64,000 nucleotides of DNA from Medakamo hakoo (Eukaryota; Chlorophyta; Trebouxiophyceae; Coccomyxaceae): positions 1,116,001 to 1,180,000 of the forward strand of contig CP089459.1 in assembly GCA_026636295.1 (NCBI GenBank). Direction: 5' to 3'. Both the position numbers and the translations under genes were made by a program. Numbering within the stretch: the stretch's first letter is position 1; every line of letters starts with the position of its first letter. The notes below the pieces were generated by a model, which saw only the letters and a program-made list of their open reading frames with translations, was not told the DNA's origin and did not search any database. Of this stretch, positions 40,325 to 50,377 are shown piece after piece.

Positions 40325-41771
40325 CTACAGCCCGTCCCGCAGCGCCGCCGCCCGATCCAGGGCCGCCCGCGTCGCCGCCAGCGTGGCGACCGCCTTCCGC
40401 CGCGCCGCCTCCAGGCGCGCGCGCGCGCCCGCGTCGGCCGACAGGGGCCCCGCCTCCAGCCCCTCCAGCGCCGCCGCCAGCTGGGCGATCAGGGCCTCGG
40501 CCGCGGCCGCTTTGGCGTCCAGCGCGCCTGCTGCAGCAGCGCGGGCAGCCGACTTGTCGGCGGCCGCCCGCAGGAGCGAGGACAGGCGGGCGCGCTCCGT
40601 GCCGGGCGGCGGCGGCGTCGGCGGCGGCCGCGCACCGGGCGGGTCGACGACGGCGGAGGCCGGCCTGGGGGCCGGCCGGGCCGGTCTGGACCGGCGAGGC
40701 GGCGGTTTAGGTGCGGCTGGTGCGTCTGCGGCGGCGGCGGCCGCTTTGGCCGTGCGCGGGCGGGGCGCCTTTGTGGCTGGAGGGGGGCGAGGGGGCGCGG
40801 GCGCGCCCGAGGGGCTTGGCCCCGCCCGCCCGCCCTCCGCCGCGACGGCGCCCTCCCCGTCCGCCTCCTCCGCCGCCGCCGCCTCCACCGCCGCCGGCAC
40901 GGACGCTTTAGACGCGGCCGCTGCCCGGCGCAGCTTGCGCATGGACGCGGAGATTTTGGCCTTTGTCGCTTCCGAGTGCCTGGGGGTGGTGTGGGGGGGG
41001 GACGTCGGGGGGGAAAGTGTGAGCAAACAAGACGCTCGCAAGGGGCCCGGTGCTGCGCCCCACGCCCGCCCGCACACACACACACAACACGCCTCACCTG
41101 CGCGACACGGACGTCCGCTTCAGCTTGGCCACCACCTCCGGCCGGCCCATGGCCGCCAGCGTGGCCGCCCGAATCTTGGCGACGGTCTCGGGCGGGTGCG
41201 CCCGCCCCACGTTCCACGGCCGCCGCCCCTTGGACGCCGCGCTGATCTTGGCGCGGCGGGCGGCTTCCTTGGCCGCGCCCTGTCCCACGTACGGCACGCC
41301 GTTCCGGTCTTTTAGGACGGGGCCGGCGGGCGGGGAGTCGCCGGACGGTGGGCGCGGCGGCGGCGGTGGCGGGTCCGGCGCCGCGGCCGCGGCCGCGGCC
41401 GCCCGGCGCCGCAGGCGGAGCACGCCGTCCAGGTCGGCGCTGGGCGGCGCGCTCGCCCGGGGCGCGTCGGCCACAGGCGCGGCCGCGGCTGGTGCGGGCC
41501 GGCTGGCGCGCGGCACGGCCCCGGCGGGCGAGGGCACGGACGGCGACGGCCCCCCAGGCAGCCCTCCGGGCGCCGCCGCGTTGGTGGCGGCTAGCCGTCG
41601 CACCACCGGCCCCGTCGCCTTCGCTGGCGCGGGGGGGGCGGCGCCCGCCCTCCGCCACATGCCCGCCACGCCAGACGGTGCAGGTAAGACCCGGCCGCCC
41701 ACGCCGGCCGGGCGCGTGGCCGGCCGGGCCGCGCCAGCAGTGGCGGGCGGCTGCGCAGCCCGGGCGTGCAT
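40325..41771 (-). CDS. NUMOD3-motif protein, no nuclease domain
   Basis: Exons are 41098..41771 and 40325..40979 (118-bp intron, phase 2), 442 aa from the ATG at 41771; an internal ATG at about 41661 (MWRRAG) could also serve. Residues 1-130 are Ala/Pro-rich with few acids and may target an organelle. The recognisable part spans the exon junction (about 170-255): AAKEAARRAKISAASKGRRP, WNVGRAHPPETVAKIRAA, RPEVVAKLKR, then HSEATKAKISASMRKLRR, i.e. two to three NUMOD3 DNA-binding modules. NUMOD3 accompanies homing endonucleases, and plants have plastid-type NUMOD3 proteins without a nuclease. The C-terminal 200 residues are Ala/Pro-rich, then a helical Ala/Arg/Leu segment (LIAQLAAALEGLEAGPLSAD). 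Nucleic-acid binding in plastid or mitochondrion is a reasonable inference. Confidence 0.8.
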
Positions 41772-42033
41772 GCGCGTTGGCAGTCTCAGCGCAGCAGGGA
41801 AGGGCGCCCTCAGGCGGGGGTGTGCCGCCCCTCAACTGCCTGGCTGAGTGCGAGCGGGAGGCAGGGCCTGGTGCCCAGTGCAGTCGCGTGTTGGTGTCGC
41901 GAAGCCAGTGCGTGCCCGCGTCGCGCACACCTCACACACAGCAGGGAAAGCCGACTGAGAGTCTCTCGACAGCGCTCCGTCGTCGTGTCTCACTGTGCGC
42001 ATCAACGCGACGCGTACGGCTCGAGCAGGGGGA

Positions 42034-43137
42034 ATGCCGCCGCCGCCGGCACCTGAACCCGTCCTGGAGACGGCCGCCCACGGCTCCACGGCAGTCGCAC
42101 ACCTCGCTGAGCCTAGGAGCGATGCCGGCCTCGTGCGGACGCTGCGCCCACGCCCAAACACGCTGGCGGAGCAGGCGCTCGCGACAGCCACGCTCGCCGC
42201 CCTCTTCACCTGGGTGTGGCTCGGCCCCTGGATCACGCTCGCCGCGGCCGTCGGCGCGCTCCACGGCCGCCCGCTCGCGGCCGCCGTCCTGGCCGCCATC
42301 CTGACGCTCTGGTTCTGGCCGCTGCCGGAGGATGGCCGAGCCCTCTGGCCCGCCTTTAAATCGAGCCGCGTCTGGGATGCCTGGCGCCGGTACTTTTCCA
42401 TGGTCCTGGTGACGCCGCCCCTGCCACCCGACGGCGCGCCGCCCTTCGCGCCGGGCGAGCCGGCCATTTTCGCCCACTTCCCGCACGGCACGTACCCCAT
42501 AGGCTCCTTCCTGTCCATGGGCTTGACGGGGCCGCCGGCGTCCGGCCTGCCCCCGCCCGACACCGTCGCCGCGACGGGGTCCATCCTGCTCCACCTCCCC
42601 GTCCTGCGCCAGATCAACCTGTGGTGCGGGTGCGTGCCGGCCGGCCGGGCGTCCGTGGAAGCCGCGCTGGGCGCGGGCCGGTGCGTGGGCGTCGTGCCCG
42701 AAGGCGTGGCCGGCATTTTCACGCGGTCGGATGGCCGGCACGAACGCGTGTTGACGGCGCACAAGGGCTTTGTCAAGCTGGCGCTGCGGCACAGCGACGG
42801 CAGCGGCCGGCGCCCGCCGCCCATCCTGCCCGTCTTCGTCTTCAACCAGTCGCGCGTGTTCAGCTTTGCGGGGTCGGCGCGCCTGTCCCGGCGCCTGCGC
42901 ATGTCCGTCGGCGTGTGGTGGGGCCGGTGGGGGCTGCCGTGCCTGCCCCGGCCGGTGCACCTCGTCATGGCGGTGGGGCGGCCGGTCCGGCTGGCGGCGC
43001 CGGCCACTCCCGGCCGCCCGACCCAGGCGGAGATTGATGCCGGCTTTGACGCGGTGTGGGCCGAGCTGGCGCGCACGTTCGAGGCCGTGAAGCCGGGCGT
43101 GTCCGGGTATGAGGACACGCGGCTGGTGGCGGTGTAG
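42034..43137 (+). CDS. DGAT2-family acyltransferase, copy a
   Basis: Intronless, 367 aa. Two N-terminal hydrophobic stretches (about 55-105, TLAALFTWVWLGPWITLAAA and AAVLAAILTLWFWPLP) match the membrane hairpin of DGAT2. SSRVWDAWRRYFSM precedes the acyltransferase domain. Key motifs: HFPHGTYPIG near 148 (family HPHG/EPHG/FPHG), VVPEGVAGIF near 229, AHKGFVKLAL near 246 and ILPVFVFNQSRVFSF near 267. The family esterifies diacylglycerol, monoacylglycerol or fatty alcohol with acyl-CoA at the ER to make triacylglycerol or wax ester; substrate cannot be read from sequence. The position usually reading PGGxxE in DGAT2 reads PEGVAG here and in both neighbours. Its stop lies 76 bp from the facing stop of copy b. 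Confidence 0.88.
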   Translation: MPPPPAPEPVLETAAHGSTAVAHLAEPRSDAGLVRTLRPRPNTLAEQALATATLAALFTWVWLGPWITLAAAVGALHGRPLAAAVLAAILTLWFWPLPEDGRALWPAFKSSRVWDAWRRYFSMVLVTPPLPPDGAPPFAPGEPAIFAHFPHGTYPIGSFLSMGLTGPPASGLPPPDTVAATGSILLHLPVLRQINLWCGCVPAGRASVEAALGAGRCVGVVPEGVAGIFTRSDGRHERVLTAHKGFVKLALRHSDGSGRRPPPILPVFVFNQSRVFSFAGSARLSRRLRMSVGVWWGRWGLPCLPRPVHLVMAVGRPVRLAAPATPGRPTQAEIDAGFDAVWAELARTFEAVKPGVSGYEDTRLVAV

Positions 43138-43213
43138 GAGGGCAGGGCGTCAGAGGGTGAAAACAATTCTCATCATTTTTTGTTCTACACACGACCCACC
43201 ACACCAAGGCCGC

Positions 43214-44360
43214 CTACACGACCGTCAGCGTGGCCGCCTCCATACCCGGCCCGCCCAGGTGCTTGTGGTCGTCGAACAGCTTGACGAGCGCGGCCACAAA
43301 CTCGGCGTGCGCGGCCGCCACGGTCTCGTCCGACGGCTGTGCTTCCTGGCGCCAGCGGAGCGGGGACCCGACGGCGACGGTGATGGGCGCCGGCCGCGGG
43401 ATGGGCAGCCAGCCGCCCAGGCCGACGGGCACCATGATCGCGGCGCGGATGGCCCGGGACAGGGCCGCCGCGCCCGGCGGCGCGACCAGGCTAAACACGG
43501 CCCGCGTCCCAAAGTGGTAGGTGGGCACGACCGGGACGCCCGCCTGGATGGCGGCCCGGATGAAACCCGTCCGCTTGGTGAGGTAGACGGCCTCGCCGTC
43601 CCTGCCCTCGCGCGCCGCCAGGTGCACGCCAGCGATGCCTTCCGGGATGAGGCCCACGCTCTCCCGCTTCAGCAGGCGCATGAGCGTGCCCTTGTCCGCG
43701 GGGTAGCAGCCGATCCACGCGAAAAACGCGCCGACGCCGGGGATGCGGAGCAGGACGGACGCGACGCAGCCGGCCATGTCGCGCGGCACGCCCGTCCGGG
43801 CTTCGTCCGACGACAGCGCCATGGTCAGCAGGCAGCCCATGGGGAACACGCCGTGCGGGAAGTGGGCGAACAGCGTCCGCGGCTCGGTCAGCGGCGGGGC
43901 GGCCGGCAGGACGACGCGCAGGCGGTGGCGCCGCCGCCACGCGTCAAACAGGCGCGACTGCTCAAAGGCCCGCCAGCGGGGCGGCGGCGGCAGGAAGGGG
44001 AGGAGGACCAGGGCGGCCAGGGACGCGGCCGCGAGCCGGGAGTGGGCCACGAAAGTCGCGTAGGACAGGGCGGCCAGGAGGGCGGGCATGTAGAGGTAGG
44101 CACTGTGCGGGGTGTGGGGGTGTGGGGGTGTGGTGCAGGCGTGAGAGCGTGGGGTTGGTCGGGGGGGCCGCCGGGGAGGGGGGTCGTGCGCGCGGCGCCG
44201 GCGACGACACGCACCCAAAAATGAAAACCGCCGACAGGATGGCGGCCGCTTCTTCAACGACCGTGTTTCTCCGTGGGTAGGGGATGTCCTTCAGCGCGGC
44301 GGGTTTGCCATGGCTGATGGCGACGACGCAGGAATCGCGGTGGACGCGTTGGTGCTTCAT
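43214..44360 (-). CDS. DGAT2-family acyltransferase, copy b
   Basis: Exons are 44215..44360 and 43214..44102 (112-bp intron, phase 2), 344 aa from MKHQRVHRDSCVVAISHGKP. The membrane hairpin straddles the junction: AAAILSAVFIFG|AYLYMPALLAALSYA, then LAAASLAALVLLPFLP. QSRLFDAWRRRHRLRVVL leads into the catalytic block HFPHGVFPMG near 129. GLIPEGIAGVHL, TKRTGFIRAAI and VPVVPTYHFGTRAVFSL follow, as in the two sister genes. It ends EAATLTVV. The gene lies between copies a and c in the opposite orientation, so the three look like one old local duplication with an inversion. Function as for copy a; the pairwise differences in the catalytic block suggest different substrates (inference). Confidence 0.88.
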
Positions 44361-44753
44361 CGTTGCTGTGACCGACGGTCGACGGCGACGGCCGGGCGCT
44401 GCCCTCTCTTTTGCCGCACACAAAAAAAGCTTTGGGCCCGGGGCTGCGCGAGGCGGAGGGAAAAAAAACAGGAGGTGGAGGTCAAATTCTCCTGGCCCCC
44501 TCCAGGCGGCGATCCCTGTGGCAGCGGGCGTCCACCTGCATCCCACCTTGAAGCCCAGGTGAGTTGGGCTGATGCGTGGCGCTGCTTTATGTGTGGGCGC
44601 GCGGTCGGGTCGCGTCCGCGTGCTCGAACCGCATTCCCGCCGCAAAGCGCGCACCCACTCCTTCGCCGCCCCGCCGCCCCGCGGCGCCTGAAAGAGCCTC
44701 TCACATCAACCTACACCCACCCCCACGATGCCAGCAGACACCCACCCGCCCGC
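44361..44753. promoter_or_regulatory. Divergent region, DGAT2 copies b and c, with probable 5'-UTR intron
   Basis: 393 bp between opposite start codons. A strong donor CAG|GTGAGTTGG at 44559 and an acceptor GCAG at 44737 mark a likely 5'-UTR intron (44559-44737) of copy c. It would remove an out-of-frame ATG at 44728. A-runs lie near 44420 and 44460. Confidence 0.5.
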
Positions 44754-46271
44754 ATGTGCAAGGAAAACTGGCGATCGCCTGGCGGCCTGGGCGCTGGAGG
44801 CGAGGAAGCCAAGGCGCCGCGACCCATCGGCGGCCTCGACCATGCCCACCACCCGCGCTCCCCAGGGGGCTCGGCCGGCCGGCTGCTGCTCACGCAACTC
44901 AAAGCCGCGGCCGCGGCTGTGGCCGCCGTCCCGCTGTCCCCGCGCTCCATCCTGGAACGCATCCCGTCGCACACGTCATCCAGTGCGTCCGTCGCGTCCA
45001 CCTCAGGCGACGAGTCCAACAGCGGGCGCGGCCGGCGGCGGTGGCGGAAACACTCGCCTCCCTCCTCCGCCCTGGGCGGGAGTGGCGGCGGCGGTGACGC
45101 CAGCGATGCGTCTTCCTCGGGCACCGCCCTGACAGCCCGGCGCCGGCCCGCGGTCGTGACGCGGTCCGCGTCGGCCGCCAAGGCCGCGGCCGTCGACGGG
45201 GTGGTCGCGCACGCCGCGCAGCCGCCGCCGCCGCCCGCCCGCCCCCCAACGTTCGCCCACCGCCGGTCCATCGCCATCGCCTACCGCACGGCCCGCGGCC
45301 AGGGCGAGGCGGGCGTGCCGGCAACCCTGCCGCCCGAGCCCGTCAACTCCCCGCTCCAGCACGCGGGCGCGGTGCTGACGCTCGCCCTCTTCTTCGTCGG
45401 CGCGGTCGGCCTGCCAGGCCTGGTCGCCCTCGCGGCCGGCGCCGCCCTCGCCTTCCGGTCCGCCGCGTCCGTCGCGTTCCTGGCCGCGTTTGCCGCCGCC
45501 TGCCTGCTGCCCGCCGGCTCCAAGTCCGACGCCTTCCGCCACTCGCCCGTCTGGGATTGGTGGCGCCGCCACTTCGGCCTGCGCGGCGTCGTGCCGCCCC
45601 TGCCATACACTGACCCGCGCCGGCGCTACATGATCGCCCAGTTCCCGCACGCCACGTTTCCCATGGGCACGCTCCTGGCGGCGGCGATCACCGACGCCCC
45701 AGAGAGTGGGATGCCGGCCGGGGTGGAGGGCGTCGTCGCGGACATACTGCTGCGCCTGCCCGTGTTCAAGCATATTTTCGCGGCCAAGGGCTGCCACCCC
45801 GCGGACGGCGCGACGCTGGCCCGGCTGCTGCGGACGCGGTCCGTCGCCATCATCCCCGAAGGCGTCGCCGGCATCTTCCACGGCGCGTCGCGGGAGGCGG
45901 GCGAGCGCGTCTACCTCTCTCGACGCCGCGGCTTCCTGCGCGCCGCCCTGGTCGCGGGCACGCCCGTCATCCCCGTCTACACGCTCGGCAACTCGCAGCT
46001 GCTGTCCTTCGTCGGCTTGCCCGGCCTGTCGCGGCGGCTGCGCGTCAGCGTGGGCTACTTCTTCGGGCTGGGCGGCTCCCCGTACCCGCACCGGCCGCGC
46101 ATGCTGACGGTCGTGGGCGACCCGCTCGAGGTGGAGCAGTGCGACGACCCGACGCCCGCGCAGGTGGACGAACTCCACGGCCGGCTGTGCGGCGCGCTGG
46201 TCAGCCTGTTCGACGGCCACAAGGCCCTGCTGGGCCCCGAGTGGGCGGAGAAGAAGCTGACCATCGTCTGA
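44754..46271 (+). CDS. DGAT2-family acyltransferase, copy c, long N-terminus
   Basis: 505 aa from the ATG at 44754. Residues 1-190 are a disordered Ser/Ala/Arg-rich extension absent from copies a and b, with SPRSILERIPSHTSSS and an acidic-basic stretch after it. The hairpin is at about 200-250 (GAVLTLALFFVGAVGLPG, AFLAAFAAACLLP). HSPVWDWWRRHFGLRGVV precedes the catalytic block QFPHATFPMG near 296, where the usual Gly after His is Ala. VAIIPEGVAGIFHGAS, SRRRGFLRAALVAG and VIPVYTLGNSQLLSF follow; it ends WAEKKLTIV. An upstream exon from 44284 would also join in phase and add 92 residues, but it overlaps exon 1 of copy b on the other strand, so I prefer a 5'-UTR intron. Function: acyl-CoA-dependent esterification at the ER, substrate unknown. 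Confidence 0.86.
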   Translation: MCKENWRSPGGLGAGGEEAKAPRPIGGLDHAHHPRSPGGSAGRLLLTQLKAAAAAVAAVPLSPRSILERIPSHTSSSASVASTSGDESNSGRGRRRWRKHSPPSSALGGSGGGGDASDASSSGTALTARRRPAVVTRSASAAKAAAVDGVVAHAAQPPPPPARPPTFAHRRSIAIAYRTARGQGEAGVPATLPPEPVNSPLQHAGAVLTLALFFVGAVGLPGLVALAAGAALAFRSAASVAFLAAFAAACLLPAGSKSDAFRHSPVWDWWRRHFGLRGVVPPLPYTDPRRRYMIAQFPHATFPMGTLLAAAITDAPESGMPAGVEGVVADILLRLPVFKHIFAAKGCHPADGATLARLLRTRSVAIIPEGVAGIFHGASREAGERVYLSRRRGFLRAALVAGTPVIPVYTLGNSQLLSFVGLPGLSRRLRVSVGYFFGLGGSPYPHRPRMLTVVGDPLEVEQCDDPTPAQVDELHGRLCGALVSLFDGHKALLGPEWAEKKLTIV

Positions 46272-46690
46272 TTGAAAAGAAAGTCACCACCACCGCCCTC
46301 CAGCGCGCGCTGGAGAGGACGCAATTTCAACCCCCCCACCCCACCCCCCGCCGTCTTTTGTTTTCCTTCCACTCTCCACCAACCCCATTTTAGGCGTTAG
46401 GTTTCTTCTTTCCGTTCATCGTCATCAAACAATCCCATCACTTCACGTGTACAACCACCGTTCAATGCGCGCATTTTCTTGGGTGTGAGTGTGTCTTTTC
46501 CTTTTCGTGTGGGCGTGGGTGGGTGGGACCAGGCGTGGTCTTGTTACACACACACAGATCGCCTGTCGCATCTCCACACCCTCCCTCGCTCATGCATGTT
46601 CGTAGTAGTAGTACACAATTGAAACGGCGCGCACCGCCGGAAGGAGAGGCGGACTCGGCGCGCAGGCGGCACAGACCCGTGCGCACACAC

Positions 46691-46719
<29 letters not shown>
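46272..46719. other. Convergent intergenic region, DGAT2c / small membrane protein
   Basis: 448 bp between facing stops, less GC-rich than average. It holds two 3' UTRs and ends in a (CT)n microsatellite that touches the stop codon of the next gene. No coding potential. Confidence 0.5.

Positions 46720-46721
<2 letters not shown>
46693..46721 (+). repeat. (CT)n microsatellite at the stop codon of the membrane-protein gene
   Basis: About 14 uninterrupted CT units. The last bases overlap the TCA (TGA on the minus strand) stop of the gene at 46720. Confidence 0.9.
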
Positions 46722-46724
<3 letters not shown>

Positions 46725-47271
46725 CCAGCGCCAGCGCCCGGCCCGCGACCGCTTTGATGGCCCGCATGATGCCGCCGTGCGCGGCGTCCACGGCGGACCG
46801 GGGGATGTAGCCGTGCTCCAGGCCCCAGGCCACCAGGGTCGTCGGGATGAGGTGGGAAAAGGGCACCAGGCCGGCCGCCTCCAGGGCGGACAGCCCCACG
46901 ACCGGCGTCATTTTGGGAAACAAGTAGGCGACCGCAAACGTGACGATGGGCGTGAAGCCCGCGCCGCCCGCCAGGTAGCGCACCCAGCCGGGCGCGGCGA
47001 CCATGGCCGCGCCCACAGCATCGATCAGGGCCGCCGCCGCAAACTGGCCGCCCTTGGTCCGGGCCGCCGCTTGCAGCGGCTCGAAGGCCGGCCGGAGCTG
47101 GGCGGGGACGAGGTGCGGCTTGGCCCGGGCGACGGACGCCAGGACGCCGGCGAGCGTGGCGGAGAGCGTGGACCCCAGCAGTCCGCCCGTGAGCACGCGC
47201 ATGACGACGAACGCTAGGGCGACGCGGATGGCCAGCGACTTCAGTTCGGCGGGAGACGTGGGGAGCGGCAT
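46720..47271 (-). CDS. Small multi-span membrane protein (orphan)
   Basis: Intronless, 183 aa from MPLPTSPAELKSLAIRVALA (context caaccATGc). I do not recognise it. Hydrophobic segments lie at about 11-50 (VALAFVVMRVLTGGLLGSTL then ATLAGVLASV), 73-95 (FAAAALIDAVGAAMVAAPGW), 100-120 (GGAGFTPIVTFAVAYLFP) and 125-150 (VVGLSALEAAGLVPFSHLIP then TTLVAWGLEHGY). A Gly-rich hinge separates the middle spans. The soluble tail is short, RSAVDAAHGGIMRAIKAVAG. The first loop contains RAKPHLVPAQLRPAFEPLQA. Length and layout recall small plastid or mitochondrial inner-membrane proteins, but there is no clear transit peptide. No function proposed. Confidence 0.72.
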
Positions 47272-47810
47272 GGTTGGTGTGGGGGGGTGGGTAGGTGCTT
47301 GCCACTGGGGCGTGTCGAGAAATGCGGACAACGGCGCCGGTCTTCAAGAGCGGGTGCGCGCCTCAGCTGCCCTTCAACTGGCAGTGGCGCGGTGCGGCTG
47401 GGATGGCAGGCGTGCGTACACCGGCCTGGCGTGGCGTGGCGCGAATGGGGTCAAAAGTTCGTGGGCGGGGCGGGTGGAGGCGTGAAAGAGTTGATGGGGC
47501 GGGGCGAGGCCTCGACAGTTTCGGAATGTTGGCCGGGGCGGCTCATGTTATTTTTACAAGAGGGCCACCAAACAAAACCACGTCTCATCCGGCGCTGCTT
47601 TCTCAAGCGCGCCACAGTTCTTCACTCACTCACTCTCCCTCTCTCTCACCTCTCGTGGTGTGTTCAACTTCCCCTGTCCACCCACACACTCGTACACCCA
47701 AAAAAAGAAAAGGGAGGGTGGAGGCAGTTCCTTCCCCGTCCCCCGTCCCCTTTTCATCCATCCCATCCCATCCATCCCATCCACCCTCGCCCTCACCTCG
47801 CCTCACCTTC
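47272..47810. other. Intergenic region between membrane-protein and MYB3R genes
   Basis: 539 bp, both genes on the minus strand: promoter of the membrane-protein gene and 3' UTR of MYB3R. It contains CATCCCATCC-type tandem units near 47757-47787 and an A/G run near 47702-47714. No coding potential seen. Confidence 0.45.
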
Positions 47811-50377
47811 TCAAACCAACCGCGACCGCCGGGCGCCGCCACCCGGTCGGGTCGGCAGCGGCGTCAGCGCGGCTGGGGACGCGGCGTCACCGGCGGCGGA
47901 CGGGGCGCCACCACCCCCTCCGCGCCGCGCCTTTTTCAACGGCGACTCGGCTTGGTGTGCGCCGGCGCCCGCCAGGCCCGCCGGCCGCGGACGGTGGGCG
48001 CCGGGCGAGGGCGCGGCCACGGCCGCCGCCACGGCCGCCGCGGCCGTCGTCACCGGCGGCGAGGGAGGCGGCGCGTTCTCGTCGTTGGCGGGCGGGGACG
48101 GCGGCGGCCCGCAGCCGCCGCCAGGCGGCGCACCCCACCGCAGGTCGTCCGCCCACGCGGGCAGCGAGTCGCCGCCGCCGGGGCCCAGGCCGCCGCCGCT
48201 GAGGCGGCCGGGCGGCCCGGCCGCGCCCGCCCACATGTCACCGGGCGTGGGGGACAGGCCGGGCGCGGCGTGGTGGGCGTGCCCGCCATCCCCGCGGCCG
48301 CTGGGGCTGGCGCCGCCGTGCTGCGCCGCCGGCGGGCCGCTCGCACCGGCGCCGGCGCCGGCGCCGGCGCCGCCCGCCCGCCCGGCCTGGCCGGGGCTGG
48401 CCAGCAGGGCCAGCAGGTCTTCCACGTCGTCGCCCACGCCGCCGACGGGTGGGGAGGGGCCGCCGGCGGGGGCGAGCAGCGGGCTGTCGTCGTCGGCGGA
48501 TGCAGGGTGCACGGGCGCGGGCGCGGGCGTCGCAGTCGTTGTCGCGGCTCGCAGCCCGGCGGCGCCGCCGGTCGCGGCCGGCACGGCCATGGACGCGGCA
48601 GGAGCCAGGACGACGGCGGGCGAGACGCCGCCATGAGGCTCACCGGTCGTGGCGGCGTCGTCCACGTCCCGACCACTCCTGCCACAGTCGCTCGCCTCGT
48701 CGCCGCCGCTGGAGCTGGGACTCGTCAGGGACGGCGTGGCGCCTCCGCCCCCGCCGCGCTCCTCGTCCGTCGCGTCCTCATCCGCTCCACCGGGGTGCAA
48801 CAGCAGGCGGGCGTCCGCGTCCCGCAAGAAAGTCGCGGGCGTGCCGCCGCCGCCCGTCGGTCCGCCCACGCCGTCTGCGCCGCCGCTGCGGGCGGCCGAC
48901 TCCAAAAACAGGACGGGCGAGGGCGGGGCGCCGCCGTCGTGGTGGTGGTGGTGGTCGTGGCCGTGGTGGCCGTGGTGGGCGTGGTGGTGGTGGTGAGAGG
49001 ACGGGCCCGCAGCGCCGGCCGCCCGGCGCGCGGGCGGCGTGACGGCCGCCGCGTCGGCGCACCGCCCGCCGCCGCCCCCGTCGCTGCCTCCTTCCTCCTC
49101 CTCCTCGTCGTCGTCGTCGCCGTCCGCCCAGGCCACCGTCCGCGGCGGCCGGGGCAGGGGACCGCCCTGGTGCGGCGGCGGTGGCAGGACGTGGGGCGGC
49201 AAGCCGCCAGCCGCCGCCGCCGCCGCCAGGTGGAGGTGGGGGTGGTGGGGGTGGGGGTGGCCGGCGGCCGCGGCCGCGGCCGCGAGCACGGCCGAGTGCG
49301 CGGCCAGCGCCGCGGCGTGGTGGTGCGCGGCCGCGGCGGCGGCCACGGCCCGGGACCGGGCGTCAGCCGAGTACGCCGCCACGGGCGACCAGCCGACGGT
49401 GGTGGACGGCGTGGCCGCGGCGCCGCCGCCGCCGCCGCCCGCCTGGGCCACGCTCCCCGCCCGGCCGTTGCGCGAGCGCGGGCGGGCGCCCCGCCGGGCG
49501 CCGGGGGCGGGGGCGGGCGTGGGCGCGCCGCGGACGGCGACGGACGGCGAGTCGGCGGCGGGCGTGCCGCTGCCGGGCGGGCAGGCCGGGTTGCGGGAGG
49601 TGGTGGCGGCGGGGCCGCCGCCGGCCTCGCCGCCGGCGCCGGCGCCGCCCTCGCCGCCTCCTTCGCCTTTGGGCTTGCGCGGCCGGGGCGCGCGCGGCCG
49701 GGGCCGGCGGGCCGCCCCGCCGCCGCCCCCGATCTGGAACCAGCGGGCCCGGCACTGCTGGGCGGTGCGGCCGTCGCACCCCCGGGCGACGGCCGACCAG
49801 CGGGAGCCGTGCTGCCCCACGAGCGCGGTCAGCGCCGCGTCCTCGGACGGCGACCACCCCTCCCGCCGGATGGCCGGGTCCAGGTGGCGCCGCCACCGGC
49901 CCATGCACTGCTGGTCGGTGCGGCCGACCAGGGACCGCGCGATCTCCGCCCACGCCGCGCCGTGCCGGGCCACGAGCGCGGCCAGGGCCGCGTCCTCGGC
50001 CGGCTCCCACTTGTCCTTGCGGATGGACGGGTTGACCTTGTGCCGCCACCGCTGGGCGCACTGCTGGCCGGTGCGGCCGGGGATGCGCTTGGCGACGGCG
50101 GACCACCTGGAGCGTGTGTTTTGGGGCGAAGAGGGGTGGGGGCGTGCGGCGACGTGAGTGCGGGGCGTGAGGGGGGGGCGTGAGGGGGGGGGCGGGCGAC
50201 TGTGTGAGGGGGGCTGGCGCGGCGGTTGGGCCGCCCCGGGGCGGCCTGATAGCGCGCACAGGACCCCACGCACCGGTTGCCCAGTTCGGCCTGCCACTTC
50301 GCCAGGAGCTCGTCCTCCGTGTCGTCCCACGCCCCAGTCTTGACCGGGAGGCCGTTGATCATGGATGGCATAGGCAT
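47811..50377 (-). CDS. R1R2R3-MYB (MYB3R-like) transcription factor
   Basis: Exons are 50274..50377 and 47811..50106 (167-bp intron, phase 2), 799 aa from MPMPSMINGLPVKTGAWDD. Three MYB repeats are plain: R1 (about 15-62) WDDTEDELLAKWQAELGNRW joined to SAVAKRIPGRTGQQCAQRWR; R2 (66-114) KWEPAEDAALAALV, WAEIARSLVGRTDQQCMGRW; R3 (118-166) WSPSEDAALTALVGQHGSRW, ARGCDGRTAQQCRARW. The intron splits R1, as in many plant MYB3R genes. After R3 come a basic patch (RRPRPRAPRPRKPKGE) and over 600 residues of low complexity: Ala, Gly, Pro, Ser and a His-rich run near residue 425. MYB3R proteins control G2/M and stress genes in the nucleus. Alternatively this could be a telomere- or SNAPc-like MYB, but the repeats fit MYB3R best. 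Confidence 0.88.

Noticed and set aside
44284-44558. Coding first exon for DGAT2 copy c
   Set aside because: It joins in phase, but it overlaps exon 1 of copy b on the other strand and has no family similarity; a 5'-UTR intron is simpler.
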